The position numbers and the translations under genes were made by a program. From the NCBI RefSeq assembly GCF_001652915.1, contig NZ_BBQI01000073.1:80967-144966 (forward strand): a stretch of 64,000 nucleotides of DNA, read 5' to 3'. The stretch's first letter is position 1; each line of letters begins with the position of its first letter. This stretch comes from Cupriavidus sp. D384. GTDB taxonomy: Bacteria; Pseudomonadota; Gammaproteobacteria; Burkholderiales; Burkholderiaceae. Below are positions 30,628 through 40,095 of the stretch, piece by piece. The notes under the pieces were generated by a model. It did not search any database, had not been told where the DNA came from, and was given only the letters and a program-made list of their open reading frames with translations.

Positions 30628-31944
30628 ATGTCGACCTCGCAGATCAGCTTTGAAGAGGCCATTCGTACCGCCGGTGTCGGAAAATTCCAGTACCGGCTCT
30701 TCGTGATCTTCGGGCTGGTGTGGATGGCCGATGCGATGCAGGTGCTGTCCATCGGCTTCAGTGCCCCGTCGATTGCCAGCACATTCGGCGTGCCGGTGCC
30801 GCAAGCGCTGCAGACCGGCACCACGTTCTTTGTCGGCATGCTGCTCGGGGCGTTCTGCTTCGGGCGTATCGCCGACCGTATCGGCCGGCGGCCGGCGCTC
30901 ATGCTGGCCGTGGTCATCGATGCGGCCTGCGGCGTGGCTTCCGCGTTTGCGCCGAGCCTGGGCTGGCTGATGGTGCTGCGCTTGCTGACCGGCATCGGCG
31001 TGGGTGGCACGCTGCCGGTCGACTACACGATGCTGGCCGAATTCCTGCCGCGCGACCGTCGCGGCCGCTGGCTGGTGCTGCTGGAATCGTTCTGGGCGCT
31101 CGGCACCATCTGCCTGGCCCTGCTGGCGCTGGCCGCCGCAGCCCATGGCGACGACGCCTGGCGCATCATCTTCTTCGTGACCGGCATCCCCGCGCTGGTG
31201 GGCCTGATCCCGCGCATGTATGTGCCGGAATCACCGCTGTTCCTGAACCGGAACGGCAAGTCCGAACAGGCGCGCCAGGTGCTGGAACGCGTGGCCCAGA
31301 CCAACGGCAGGCAGGTCACCATTCCCGCGCTGCAATCCGAGCGCACCGAGCGGCAATCGGTCTTCACGCTGTTCACGGCCACCTTCCGGCGCCGCACCGT
31401 GGCCCTGTTCGCCGCATGGTTGCTGATCTCGGTGGCCTACTACGCGGTGTTCGTCTACCTGCCCATCCGCCTGAGCGGCGCCGGCTTTGCCTTCATGCGC
31501 GGCCAGGCCTTTCTGGTGATCCTGGCCCTGGTGCAACTGCCTGGCTACGCGCTGGCGGCCTATGGCGTGGAGCGATGGGGCCGCAAGCCGACGCTGATCG
31601 GCTTCCTGCTGCTCAGCGCCGTGGGCAGCATGCTGTACAGCCTGGGCACCGCGCCCGTGGTGGTGGTTGGATCCACGCTGCTGATGAGCTTTGCGCTGCT
31701 GGGCACCTGGGGTGCGCTGTACGCCTTCACGCCCGAGGTCTATCCCACCAACCTGCGCGCCACGGGCATGGGTACGGCTGGCGCCGTGGCCCGCTTCGGC
31801 GGCCTGTTCGCCCCGGCCGTCATCGCGCCGGTCATGTCCACACATTTCACGCTGGCCCTGGCGATGATCTCGGCCATGCTCGCCACGGCTGCGCTGGCGG
31901 TCGGCGCGGTCAACGTCGAGTCGCGGAATCGCGCGCTGGACTGA
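30628..31944 (+). CDS. MFS transporter (SV2/NiaP-like)
   Basis: A 438-residue, 12-helix MFS carrier. The loop motif GRIADRIGRRPALM lies between helices 2 and 3, and an early acidic residue in FGLVWMADAMQVLSIGF marks the sugar/acid-porter subgroup that includes aromatic acid and niacin transporters. It is 148 bases downstream of the permease gene and could be part of the paa group or independent. Substrate unknown. Confidence 0.85.
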   Translation: MSTSQISFEEAIRTAGVGKFQYRLFVIFGLVWMADAMQVLSIGFSAPSIASTFGVPVPQALQTGTTFFVGMLLGAFCFGRIADRIGRRPALMLAVVIDAACGVASAFAPSLGWLMVLRLLTGIGVGGTLPVDYTMLAEFLPRDRRGRWLVLLESFWALGTICLALLALAAAAHGDDAWRIIFFVTGIPALVGLIPRMYVPESPLFLNRNGKSEQARQVLERVAQTNGRQVTIPALQSERTERQSVFTLFTATFRRRTVALFAAWLLISVAYYAVFVYLPIRLSGAGFAFMRGQAFLVILALVQLPGYALAAYGVERWGRKPTLIGFLLLSAVGSMLYSLGTAPVVVVGSTLLMSFALLGTWGALYAFTPEVYPTNLRATGMGTAGAVARFGGLFAPAVIAPVMSTHFTLALAMISAMLATAALAVGAVNVESRNRALD

Positions 31945-32011
31945 GCCGCATTGGTCTGTTCGCGCGCTATTTGACTTGACGGCCCTTTGCCGCCCGCGCG
32001 GGCACGGCTGG

Positions 32012-32575
32012 TCAGTGCATCGTCTCGCGCAGCAGCGCGGTGTCGTAGCCCAACGCTGCCACGCGGGCAATCAGCGACGTCGCCAGCGCGCGCGGCGGCC
32101 GGGCGTCGCGGGTCAGTATCCACAGGAAGCGGCCCGACGGCTCGCCGACGATCGACCACGTGTAGTCGTCGGCATGGTCCAGCACCCAGTAGTCGCCGAA
32201 GAAGAACGGGCCGAAAAACGACACTTCCAGCTTGGCCCCGCCACTGTCCGGCACCACGCGGGCGCGGCCTTCCGATGTGCGTGTGCCGCCATCGGCGCCG
32301 CCCTCGTGGCAGGTGTTGCGCACCGAGATCAGGCCGTCGTCGCGTAGCGCATACTCGGCGGTCACGCCTTCGCAACCGCGCTCGAAGCCGTTCTCGTAGC
32401 GGGCGAATTCGTACCATTTGCCAAGGTAGCGATCCAGGTCCACAAGCCTGGCCGGTTCCGGGACTTCGGCATTGCCGCGCCTGCCGCCGGAGAACTTGCC
32501 ATATGCCCGGGCGGCCAGCGCCGCACCGGCCAGGGCGATTCCTGCCGCTGCCAGCGGCGCGAGGGATCGTTTCAC
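32012..32575 (-). CDS. Bacterial lipocalin (Blc-like)
   Basis: A 187-residue protein with an N-terminal hydrophobic segment (about 5-25) followed by a lipocalin domain. The hallmark GKWYEFARYENGFERGC is near residue 50, the YWVLDHADDYTWSIVGEPSGRFLWIL block follows, and the C-terminal TRDARPP fits Blc. There is no clear lipobox cysteine in the leader, so anchoring is more likely by an uncleaved N-terminal helix. Convergent with the MFS gene. Known relatives bind lipids in envelope maintenance. Confidence 0.85.
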   Translation of the reverse strand: MKRSLAPLAAAGIALAGAALAARAYGKFSGGRRGNAEVPEPARLVDLDRYLGKWYEFARYENGFERGCEGVTAEYALRDDGLISVRNTCHEGGADGGTRTSEGRARVVPDSGGAKLEVSFFGPFFFGDYWVLDHADDYTWSIVGEPSGRFLWILTRDARPPRALATSLIARVAALGYDTALLRETMH

Positions 32576-32751
32576 AAGGCACCTCCATCGAATCGGTAAG
32601 GATCGAACTGGCTCGATCCTCCGGCCGATTGTGAAGCGCCCATGCCGCGCGCCGGAATCGGATGGATGCCGACACGCGCTGTGGGACGGCGCCGACGAAA
32701 GCCGGCGCGGCGTTCATGTCACCCGCACGTCACCCTCCGTTCCCGGGCAAG

Positions 32752-33459
32752 CTATACCGGCAGCCCCTTCGCGCGCAGCGTCGCATCGAAGCGCTCGGGG
32801 TCGGAGGTGCCCGCAGCATTGTCGGCGCGGATCTTTGCCTCCTTCGCCAGGTGCGCCTTGCAGCGCTCCAGCACCAGCGCGGCCTCGGCGGCCGGCACGG
32901 CGATCACGCCATCCGCATCGCCAACGATCAGGTCGCCCGGCATGACCGCCAGCCCGGCGCACGACACCGGCACGTTGATCTCGCCGGGGCCATCCTTGCT
33001 GGGCCCGCGATGGGTGTGGCCGCGCGCGAAGATCGGCATGCCGTCCTCGGCCCACTCGCACAGGTCGCGGATCGCGCCGTCGATCACCAGGCCGCCAAGC
33101 TGCTTCGCCACGCACGTGGTGCGCATCAGCCCGCCAACCAGCGCCTGCGTGACATCGCCGCCGCCGTCGATGACCAGCACATCGCCCGGCTGCACCATCA
33201 TCAGCGCCTTGTGGATCATCAGGTTGTCGCCGGGGCGCACGCGCACCGTCACGGCCGGGCCGCACAGCACGGTTTCCAGGCGGCGATGGTACTGGCGCAG
33301 GCCCACCGTGCCGATATTGCGGCTCATCGAATCGCCAATGGCAGCCACCGGCATGTCACGAAAGGCGGCCACCACGGCGGCGGCAGGCCCTTCGGCACGC
33401 GGGTGGATGCGATAGCCGGGGGGCCACTGGGCTGCGGCGGCGGCGTCGGATTGACTCAT
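32752..33459 (-). CDS. RraA-like / HMG-aldolase family protein
   Basis: A 235-residue protein of the RraA/4-hydroxy-4-methyl-2-oxoglutarate aldolase fold. The motif GGLVIDGAIRD and a late GDLIVGDADGVIAVP match the pyruvate and metal binding pattern. ATG at 33459 follows CAGGAGACAG; the longer frame crosses the tandem repeat and is not used. The family splits 4-carboxy-4-hydroxy-2-oxoadipate-type substrates or decarboxylates oxaloacetate. It sits with a 2-hydroxyacid dehydrogenase and a Bug receptor on the same strand, suggesting uptake and breakdown of a hydroxylated carboxylate. Confidence 0.85.
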   Translation of the reverse strand: MSQSDAAAAAQWPPGYRIHPRAEGPAAAVVAAFRDMPVAAIGDSMSRNIGTVGLRQYHRRLETVLCGPAVTVRVRPGDNLMIHKALMMVQPGDVLVIDGGGDVTQALVGGLMRTTCVAKQLGGLVIDGAIRDLCEWAEDGMPIFARGHTHRGPSKDGPGEINVPVSCAGLAVMPGDLIVGDADGVIAVPAAEAALVLERCKAHLAKEAKIRADNAAGTSDPERFDATLRAKGLPV

Positions 33460-33495
33460 GACTGTCTCCTGGATCGGGAATGGAATTGGGGAAAC

Positions 33496-33572
33496 CTGGA
33501 AATCTGGAAATCTGGAAATCTGGAAATCTGGAAAGCGGGAAAGCGGGAAATCGGGAAAGCGGAAATCAGGAA
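33496..33572 (+). repeat. 8-bp tandem repeat (CTGGAAAT type)
   Basis: About nine consecutive copies of CTGGAAAT and its variants CGGGAAAG/CGGGAAAT between the RraA-like gene start and the end of the 2-hydroxyacid dehydrogenase gene. The repeat ends just short of that gene's stop, with the array lying within the leader of the RraA-like gene, so copy-number change could alter its expression. Confidence 0.85.
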
Positions 33573-34537
33573 AAGACCTGCGGATTGACGCATGCGGCGC
33601 GGTCCACGGGCTGGCCGTCGAGCCAGCCCAGCACATTGCGCGCGGCGCCGCTGGCCATCGCGGCCAACGCAGCCGGCGTGGACCCGCCAACGTGCGGGGT
33701 CAGCACCACATTCTTCAGCGCCGCCAGCGGGCTGTCCGCCGGCAATGGCTCGATAGCCATGGTATCGAGCCCGGCTGCGAACAGGCGTCCGTCCTGCAGC
33801 GCGGCCACCAGCGCAGCTTCATCCACTACCTCGCCACGTGCGGTATTGACCAGGATGGCGCCCTTCGGCATCAGGCTGAACTGCTCGGCGCCCAGCATAT
33901 TGCGCGTGTGCGGGTTTAACGGGACATGCAGGCTCAGCACGTCGGCCTGCGGCAGCAGGTCGGCGACGGAAGACACCAGCTCCACGCCTTCGACGGGAGT
34001 CTGGCGGCCGGTCAGCGCCGGGTCGAACGCCACCACGCGCATGCCCAGCGCCAGGCAGACGCGGGCCACGCGCTGGCCGATCTGACCAAACCCGACCAGG
34101 CCCAGCGTCTTGCCGCACAACTCGACACCATCCTGCGCGCGCGACCACCGGCCGCCGTGCAGTTCGGCATCCATCCAGCCGATGCGCCGTGCCGCCGCGA
34201 ACATCAGGCCCAGCGTCATCTCGGCCACGGACTGCGCGTTGGCACCCGGCGTGACGTAGACCGGAATGCCGCGCTGCGTGGCGGCCTGCACATCAATATT
34301 GCTGACGCCCACGCCGTGCTTGGAGATCACCTTGAGCGTGGGACACGACGCAATGGCCTGGGCCGACAACGCCACCGTGCGCGAGATCACGGCGTCAACC
34401 GGCTCGCTTGCCATGATGCGCTCGACCTCCTGCGCATCGTCAGGCGACGACAGGTAGATCACGCGCGCACCGGCCCGGTCCAGCCATTGCACGCCAGCGG
34501 CAGCAAGCCGGGGCGCGGTCACAAATACGGTATGCAT
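33566..34537 (-). CDS. D-isomer 2-hydroxyacid dehydrogenase
   Basis: A 323-residue NAD-dependent dehydrogenase. The GFGQIGQRVA Rossmann motif is at the centre and the catalytic Arg/Glu/His triad appears as NTARGEVVDE, AIEPLP and LTPHVGGST. It reduces 2-oxo acids or oxidises D-2-hydroxyacids; the exact acid (phosphoglycerate, hydroxypyruvate, glyoxylate) cannot be read off. The start at 34537 is preferred over 34543 for spacing from AGAGA. The Bug receptor gene ends 15 bases upstream, so the two are likely cotranscribed. Confidence 0.88.
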   Translation of the reverse strand: MHTVFVTAPRLAAAGVQWLDRAGARVIYLSSPDDAQEVERIMASEPVDAVISRTVALSAQAIASCPTLKVISKHGVGVSNIDVQAATQRGIPVYVTPGANAQSVAEMTLGLMFAAARRIGWMDAELHGGRWSRAQDGVELCGKTLGLVGFGQIGQRVARVCLALGMRVVAFDPALTGRQTPVEGVELVSSVADLLPQADVLSLHVPLNPHTRNMLGAEQFSLMPKGAILVNTARGEVVDEAALVAALQDGRLFAAGLDTMAIEPLPADSPLAALKNVVLTPHVGGSTPAALAAMASGAARNVLGWLDGQPVDRAACVNPQVFS

Positions 34538-34552
34538 GGTCATTCTCTGAAT

Positions 34553-35539
34553 TCAATCGAGCTTGATATTGGCTTCGCGGACCAGGGCACCCCACTTCTG
34601 GTGCTCGGCGTGCAGGTATTCGCTGAACTGTTGCGGCGTGCTGCCCATCGCTGTGCTGCCTTCAACGGCCAGCTTGTCCAGCACGTCCTGTGTTTTCAGC
34701 GCCTTGCGCACTTCGGCGTTGATGCGGTCGATCACGGCCTGCGGCGTACGGGCGGGCGCCACCAGACCCGTCCACGTAATGGCCTCGAAGCCCGGATAGC
34801 CCGATTCGGCCACGGTTGGCACATTGGCCAGCAACGGCGAAATGCGCACGCGCTGCGCCGAACTGATTGCCAGCGCCCGCACCTTCTGGCTGCTCAACTG
34901 CGAAATGGCGGCAGCGGTATTGGCAAAGTTGAATTCCACCTGGTTGCCCAGCAGGTCCATCATCGCCGGGCTGGCGCCCTTGTACGGCACGTTGAGCATG
35001 CGGAAGCCGGCCTGGCGCTCCAGCAGTTCGCCGGTCAGGTGGGCCACGGTGCCGTTGCCGGGCGTGCCCATGCGCAGGGCCTCGGGCTTGGCCTTGGCGG
35101 CGGTCACCACATCCTTGAGCGTCTTGAACGGCGAAGCGGCGTTGACCAGCAGCACCACCGGCTGCGACGCCACCGTGGTGATCGGCGCGAAGTACTTGAG
35201 CGGGTCGAACGGCATCTTCGGGTAGAGCGCGGGATTGATCGCCAGGTTCGCGGTCTGCCCCAGGCCAATCGTGTAGCCATCGGCCGGCGCCTTGGCAACC
35301 ACGTCCAGGCCAACGTTGCCACCTGCGCCGGGACGGTTCTCGACCACCACGGTCCAGTGCGCCTGCGTGGACATCTTTTCGGCAATCAGCCGCGCTACCG
35401 CATCGGTGCCGCCACCGGGCGGGAACGGCACCACCAGCCGGATCGGGCGGCCCGGCCACGTCTCGGCGCTCGCGGTGCCACTGCAAACGGCCAATAGCGC
35501 CGATACGGCGGCGGTGACCAGCATTCCGGGCTTCAGCAT
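34553..35539 (-). CDS. Bug/TctC-type periplasmic solute receptor (1)
   Basis: A 328-residue tripartite-tricarboxylate-transport receptor with a signal peptide (MLKPGMLVTAAVSALLAVCSGTASAE) and the family motifs RLVVPFPPGGGTD, VENRPGAGGNVG and PYKGASPAMMDLLG. It binds a carboxylate in the periplasm. The start at 35539 follows AGGAGACA. No membrane subunits are nearby, as usual for the many orphan Bug receptors of Burkholderiales. Divergent from the LysR gene at 35639. Confidence 0.9.
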   Translation of the reverse strand: MLKPGMLVTAAVSALLAVCSGTASAETWPGRPIRLVVPFPPGGGTDAVARLIAEKMSTQAHWTVVVENRPGAGGNVGLDVVAKAPADGYTIGLGQTANLAINPALYPKMPFDPLKYFAPITTVASQPVVLLVNAASPFKTLKDVVTAAKAKPEALRMGTPGNGTVAHLTGELLERQAGFRMLNVPYKGASPAMMDLLGNQVEFNFANTAAAISQLSSQKVRALAISSAQRVRISPLLANVPTVAESGYPGFEAITWTGLVAPARTPQAVIDRINAEVRKALKTQDVLDKLAVEGSTAMGSTPQQFSEYLHAEHQKWGALVREANIKLD

Positions 35540-35638
35540 CGCATGTCTCCTGTCTCGATTCGTTTGCAGGCATTCTTGCCGCGCCAAAGCATTCCGTCTA
35601 TTTGATAATGTTCATGTTTTCATTCCTGTGAGTTATCG

Positions 35639-36556
35639 ATGGAAATCCAGCTCAGGGATCTGCGCTATTTCGAGGTGGTGGCCGAACTCGGGCATATCGG
35701 CCGCGCCGCCGAGAAGCTGGGCCGCACGCAGCCCGCGTTGACCAAGGCGGTGCAGCGGCTCGAAGAGGCCTTTGGCAGCGAGCTGTTCGAGCGCAAGGGG
35801 CGCGGCATCCGGCTGACGCCGGTCGGCGAGGTGCTGCTGGCCCGCGCCCGCATGCTGCGCGGCGCCACGGACGAAGCGCTGAGGGAAGTCGGGGATTTCG
35901 CCAGGGGCAATGCGGGCCACGTCAGGATAGGCAGCGGCCCCATCGCCGCCGAGCATGTCCTGCCCGAAATCTGCAGCCTGCTGCTGGAAGAAGCGCCGGC
36001 GACCACCATCGACATTACCGTGGCACCCAGCCTGGTGCTGCGCGAACGGCTCAAGGAAGGCACGCTCGACCTGCTGATCGGCCTGATGCCCGAGCATGAC
36101 GACGCGCTGGTCAGCCATGCCATCGTGGAAGACGTGGTGGTGGTGGTTGCCAGCCGCCATCACCCGGTCTTTGCCCTGCCGCGCGTCACGCTCAAGGCGC
36201 TGCTGGCCTGGCGATGGGTGTTGCCGGCGGCGTCGATACCGAGCCGGCAATGGATCGACGCGGCGTTCCAGTCGCACGGGCTGCCCCGCCCCGCCACGCA
36301 GATCGATGCCAACTCGATCCCGCTGCTGCCCCGGCTGATCGGCAAGACGGAACTGCTGAGCTTCCTGTCACGCCATACGCTCGACGAGCACCGCCACGTG
36401 CTGCGCGAAGTGCCGCTCAAGGAGGCCAGGCTGCGGCGCCGGCTTGGCGTCAGCTACCGGCGGCACGGCTACCTGTCGCCCGCCGCGCTGCGCCTGATGG
36501 CGCTGCTGCAGGAGCGTGGCGAGGCGCTGTTCAGCACGGCGCCGGGCGATGAATGA
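35639..36556 (+). CDS. LysR-type regulator of the Bug/aldolase cluster
   Basis: A 305-residue LysR protein (helix-turn-helix AEKLGRTQPALTKAVQRLEE at about 22-41). It is divergent from the Bug-dehydrogenase-RraA unit across a 99-base gap and probably controls it. The effector-binding domain is intact (about 90-300). Ligand unknown. Confidence 0.88.
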   Translation: MEIQLRDLRYFEVVAELGHIGRAAEKLGRTQPALTKAVQRLEEAFGSELFERKGRGIRLTPVGEVLLARARMLRGATDEALREVGDFARGNAGHVRIGSGPIAAEHVLPEICSLLLEEAPATTIDITVAPSLVLRERLKEGTLDLLIGLMPEHDDALVSHAIVEDVVVVVASRHHPVFALPRVTLKALLAWRWVLPAASIPSRQWIDAAFQSHGLPRPATQIDANSIPLLPRLIGKTELLSFLSRHTLDEHRHVLREVPLKEARLRRRLGVSYRRHGYLSPAALRLMALLQERGEALFSTAPGDE

Positions 36557-36625
36557 TGCGTGACGGCCTGCCCGGCGCGCTGTCACAGGATGGTGGACAG
36601 CGCCCCGGCGGCAGGGCCCGGGCCG

Positions 36626-37792
36626 TCAGGCCGACAGTTGCTGCATCACGCTGTACAGGTCCGACTTGCCCTCGAAGCCGATACCCGGCAGGTCCGGCAT
36701 CGTCAGATAGCCATTCTCGACCTTGACGCCATCGGGGAATCCGCCGAACGGCTGGAACAGGTCGGGATAGCTCTCGTTGCCGCCCAGGCCCAGGCCGGCA
36801 GCGATGTTCAGCGACATCTGGTGACCGCCGTGCGGAATGCAGCGGCTGGCCGACCAGCCGTGCTGCTTCAGCATGTCGAGCGTGCGCAGGTATTCCACCA
36901 GGCCATAGCTCAGCGCGCAGTCGAACTGCAGCCAGTCGCGATCCGGACGCATGCCACCGTGGCGGATCAGGTTGCGCGCGTCCTGCATCGAAAACAGGTC
37001 TTCGCCGGTCGCCATCGGCTTGTCGTAGTAGTTGCGCAGCGTGGCCTGCAGTTCGAAGTCCAGCGGATCGCCGGGCTCCTCGTACCAGAACAGGTCGTAC
37101 TGCGACAGCGCCTTGGCGTACTGGATGGCCGTGTCGAGATCAAAGCGGCCGTTGGCGTCCACGGCCAGCTTCTGGCCGTCCTGCAGCACGCTCAGGATCG
37201 AGTCGATGCGGCGCAGGTCTTCATCCAGCGACGCGCCTCCGATCTTCTTCTTGACCACCGTATAGCCGCGGTCGATATAGCTGCGCATCTCGTCCTTGAG
37301 CTTGCCGTGGTCCTGCCCGGGGTAGTAGTAGCCGCCAGCGGCGTACACGAATACCTTGCGATCCGGCTGGCCGTTGCCGTAGCGATCCGCCAGCAACTGG
37401 AACAGCGGCTTGCCCTCGATCTTCGCCACGGCATCCCAGACCGCCATGTCGATGGTGCCGATGGCGACCGAGCGCTCGCCGTGACCGCCGGGCTTTTCGT
37501 TCCGGAACATGGTGTCCCAGATCCTGTGCGGATCGAGGTTGTCGCCAGTGGCATCCACCAGCGACGCCGGATCGGCTTCCATGATGCGGGGGATAAACCG
37601 CTCGCGCATCAGTGTGCCCTGCCCATAGCGGCCGTTGGAATTGAAGCCATAGCCCACCACCGGCTTGCCGTCGCGGATCACGTCCGTGACCACGGCCACC
37701 AGGCTCAGCGTCATCTTGCTGAAGTCGATATAGGCATTGCGGATGGGCGAACTGATGGGGAACGTCTTTTCTCGGATTTCTACGATTCTCAC
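36626..37792 (-). CDS. tarD: D-tartrate dehydratase (enolase superfamily)
   Basis: A 388-residue enolase-superfamily enzyme that closely follows Bradyrhizobium TarD, which dehydrates D-tartrate to oxaloacetate. From the GTG at 37792 (AGGAGACCCCC upstream) the catalytic residues fall one position below TarD numbering: K183 in VVKKKIGG, metal ligands D212, E238 and E264, and H321 in CIPHGGHQM. The near-identical spacing makes the specific assignment strong. Divergent from the LysR gene at 37913. Confidence 0.88.
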   Translation of the reverse strand: MRIVEIREKTFPISSPIRNAYIDFSKMTLSLVAVVTDVIRDGKPVVGYGFNSNGRYGQGTLMRERFIPRIMEADPASLVDATGDNLDPHRIWDTMFRNEKPGGHGERSVAIGTIDMAVWDAVAKIEGKPLFQLLADRYGNGQPDRKVFVYAAGGYYYPGQDHGKLKDEMRSYIDRGYTVVKKKIGGASLDEDLRRIDSILSVLQDGQKLAVDANGRFDLDTAIQYAKALSQYDLFWYEEPGDPLDFELQATLRNYYDKPMATGEDLFSMQDARNLIRHGGMRPDRDWLQFDCALSYGLVEYLRTLDMLKQHGWSASRCIPHGGHQMSLNIAAGLGLGGNESYPDLFQPFGGFPDGVKVENGYLTMPDLPGIGFEGKSDLYSVMQQLSA

Positions 37793-37912
37793 GGGGGTCT
37801 CCTGGTGTGCGGAACGCGCGGCATCGGTGATGGGCGTCACGTGGGAACCGGTAGCTTAGGCGCCAGACGATGCACTAAGATTGAATCACTTTTACTTCAT
37901 TATTCACTTAGA

Positions 37913-38824
37913 GTGAAAACCGACCTGGCATCCGAACTGGAGTTTTTCGTACTGGTCGCCCGGCTGGGCAGCCTGTCGGCCGCCGCCCGGGAGCTGAACC
38001 TGACGCCCCCGGCCGCCACCAAGCGCCTGGCCCTGACGGAGTCGCGCCTGGGCGTGCGGCTGGTGAACCGGACCACGCGCAGCATCAGCCTGACCAACGA
38101 GGGCGAGACCTACCTCGCCTATGCCACGCGCATCCTGGCGGACCTGCGGGAGATGGAAAACGTGGTGTCCAGCAGCGGCGCCGAGCCCCGTGGCCTGCTG
38201 CGGGTGAACGCCACGCTGGGCTTTGGCCGTACCACCATCGCGCCGCTGGTCTCCGAATTTGCCAAACGCTACGCGCATGTCGAGGTACAGCTGGAAGTGA
38301 CCGACCGTCCCGTGGATCTGGTCGACAGCGGCGTCGACCTGGCGATCCGGTTTGGCACGCTGCCAGACCGGCGGCTGTCGGCGCGGCGCATCCTGCCCAA
38401 TCGCCGCTTCCTGTGCGCGTCGCCGGCCTATCTGGAACAGTCCGGCACGCCACGGACGCTGGCCGACCTGGCGCACCATCGCTGCATCATCCACCGGCAG
38501 AACGACGACGCCTACGGCGTCTGGCGGTTCGAACGCGACGGCCACCATGAAAACGTGAAGGTAGAAGGCGCGCTATCGAGCAACGATGGCGATATCGTGC
38601 TGGGCTGGGCGCTGGACGGGCACGGCATCCTGGTGCGATCGGAATGGGACCTTGCCAGGTATCTGGAAAGCGGCCGGCTGCGCGTGGTGCTGCCCGAGTA
38701 CCGGCTGCCATCCGCCGACCTGTTCGTGTACTACGCCCAGCGCCGCAACCAGACCGCGCGGGCGCGCGCCTTCATCGATTTCCTGGCGCAGAAGTTCCAG
38801 CAGGCCGCGCCGGGCCGGCGGTAA
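37913..38824 (+). CDS. LysR-type regulator divergent from tarD
   Basis: A 303-residue LysR protein of the DsdC/CrgA-like type (AARELNLTPPAATKRLALTESRLGVRLVNRTTRSISLT near the N-terminus). The start is uncertain: GTG at 37913 is the first plausible start in frame after the AT-rich gap, but no good ribosome-binding site precedes it. Its divergence from tarD makes it the probable tartrate-responsive regulator. Confidence 0.82.
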   Translation: MKTDLASELEFFVLVARLGSLSAAARELNLTPPAATKRLALTESRLGVRLVNRTTRSISLTNEGETYLAYATRILADLREMENVVSSSGAEPRGLLRVNATLGFGRTTIAPLVSEFAKRYAHVEVQLEVTDRPVDLVDSGVDLAIRFGTLPDRRLSARRILPNRRFLCASPAYLEQSGTPRTLADLAHHRCIIHRQNDDAYGVWRFERDGHHENVKVEGALSSNDGDIVLGWALDGHGILVRSEWDLARYLESGRLRVVLPEYRLPSADLFVYYAQRRNQTARARAFIDFLAQKFQQAAPGRR

Positions 38825-38896
38825 CCGCGACAGCCACCACACCCGCGATGACCGCGATGACCGCCGGGGTTGCGCGCGGCCCGCACGCCGCCCGGA

Positions 38897-39901
38897 TCAG
38901 TCTGCCTGGATATTCGAGTCCTTGATGACGCGAGACCAGCGCGTGACTTCGGCCTGGATCTGCACCTGCGCCTGATCCGGCGTGCTGTAGACCGGCATCG
39001 CGCCCTGCGCCACCAGCGCGGACTTCACCTCGGGCTGCTCCATGATGTCCTTGAGCGCAGCGCTGAGCTTGCCGACCACCGGCTTCGCGGTGCCGGCCGG
39101 CGCCAGCACGCCGAACATCGAACTGACCTCGAAGCCGGCAAGCCCCGCCTCGGCCGCGGTCGGCACATCCGGCAGCACCCGCTGCGGCGTGGCCGATGCC
39201 AGCGCGCGCAGCCGTCCGCCCTTGATGAACGCCTGGGTGGCCGGCAGCGTGTCGAACACCACGTCGACCTGTCCGCCCATCAGATCGTTGAGCGCGGGAC
39301 TGCTGCCCTTGTAGGGCACGTGCACCAGTTCCACGCCGGCCTGGCGCTTGAACAGCTCGGCCGCCAGGTGTTGCGGCGATCCATTGCCCGATGATCCATA
39401 GTTCATGCCGCCCGGCCTGGCCTTGGCCGCCGCGATAAAGTCCGCCAGTGTCTTGCCCTTGAACGACGGCCCTACGGCCACCACCAGCGGCACCCGGCCC
39501 ACGACGGCCACGGGCACGAAGCTCTTGTCCATCGTGAAACCCGCCGCCGACGGCTGCAGCACGCTGTTGATCGAATGGCTGGTCAGCGCGCCCAGCAACA
39601 GCGTGTAGCCATCGGGCTTTTCCTTGGCGACGTAGGCTGCGCCCAGATTGCCGGCGGCACCCGCGCGGTTTTCCACCACTACCGGCTGCCCCAGCGACAC
39701 CGACAGCTTCTGGGCGATCACCCGGCCAATGACGTCGGTGGCGCCTCCCGGGGTATAGGGCACCACCAGCCTGACCGGCTTGTCGGGATAGTCCGCCCGG
39801 GCGATGGCCGGCAGCGCGCCGCCAAGGGCAACGGCCATCGCCGCCACGAGGGCACGCCGGCGGCTCATGCCTTCGGCGCATGATCTTAATTTGTGCTTCA
39901 C
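38897..39901 (-). CDS. Bug/TctC-type periplasmic solute receptor (2)
   Basis: A 334-residue receptor with a twin-arginine-like leader (MSRRRALVAAMAVALGGALPAIARA) and the motifs RLVVPYTPGGATD, VENRAGAAGNLG and PYKGSSPALNDLMGG. The GTG at 39901 has GGAGGAGAC at good spacing; an ATG at 39931 would lengthen the leader. Adjacent to the tartrate genes and to the IlvD-type dehydratase, so a sugar acid or hydroxy-acid is the probable ligand. Confidence 0.88.
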   Translation of the reverse strand: MKHKLRSCAEGMSRRRALVAAMAVALGGALPAIARADYPDKPVRLVVPYTPGGATDVIGRVIAQKLSVSLGQPVVVENRAGAAGNLGAAYVAKEKPDGYTLLLGALTSHSINSVLQPSAAGFTMDKSFVPVAVVGRVPLVVAVGPSFKGKTLADFIAAAKARPGGMNYGSSGNGSPQHLAAELFKRQAGVELVHVPYKGSSPALNDLMGGQVDVVFDTLPATQAFIKGGRLRALASATPQRVLPDVPTAAEAGLAGFEVSSMFGVLAPAGTAKPVVGKLSAALKDIMEQPEVKSALVAQGAMPVYSTPDQAQVQIQAEVTRWSRVIKDSNIQAD

Positions 39902-40095
39902 AAGTCTCCTCCTGCTCTGGTTCGGATGCATGGATATGTCCGGGGCACTGGCGCGCCCGAGACTGCCCGAACTCTAGTCAATCGTATTATTAATAATATA
40001 GGTGATAGTACCGACGACAATCAGACGGGACTCGACTATCCTTAGGTCCAACCTCCAATCCAGGGGCACCGCGCCCCGGCACACTGCATCGATCC

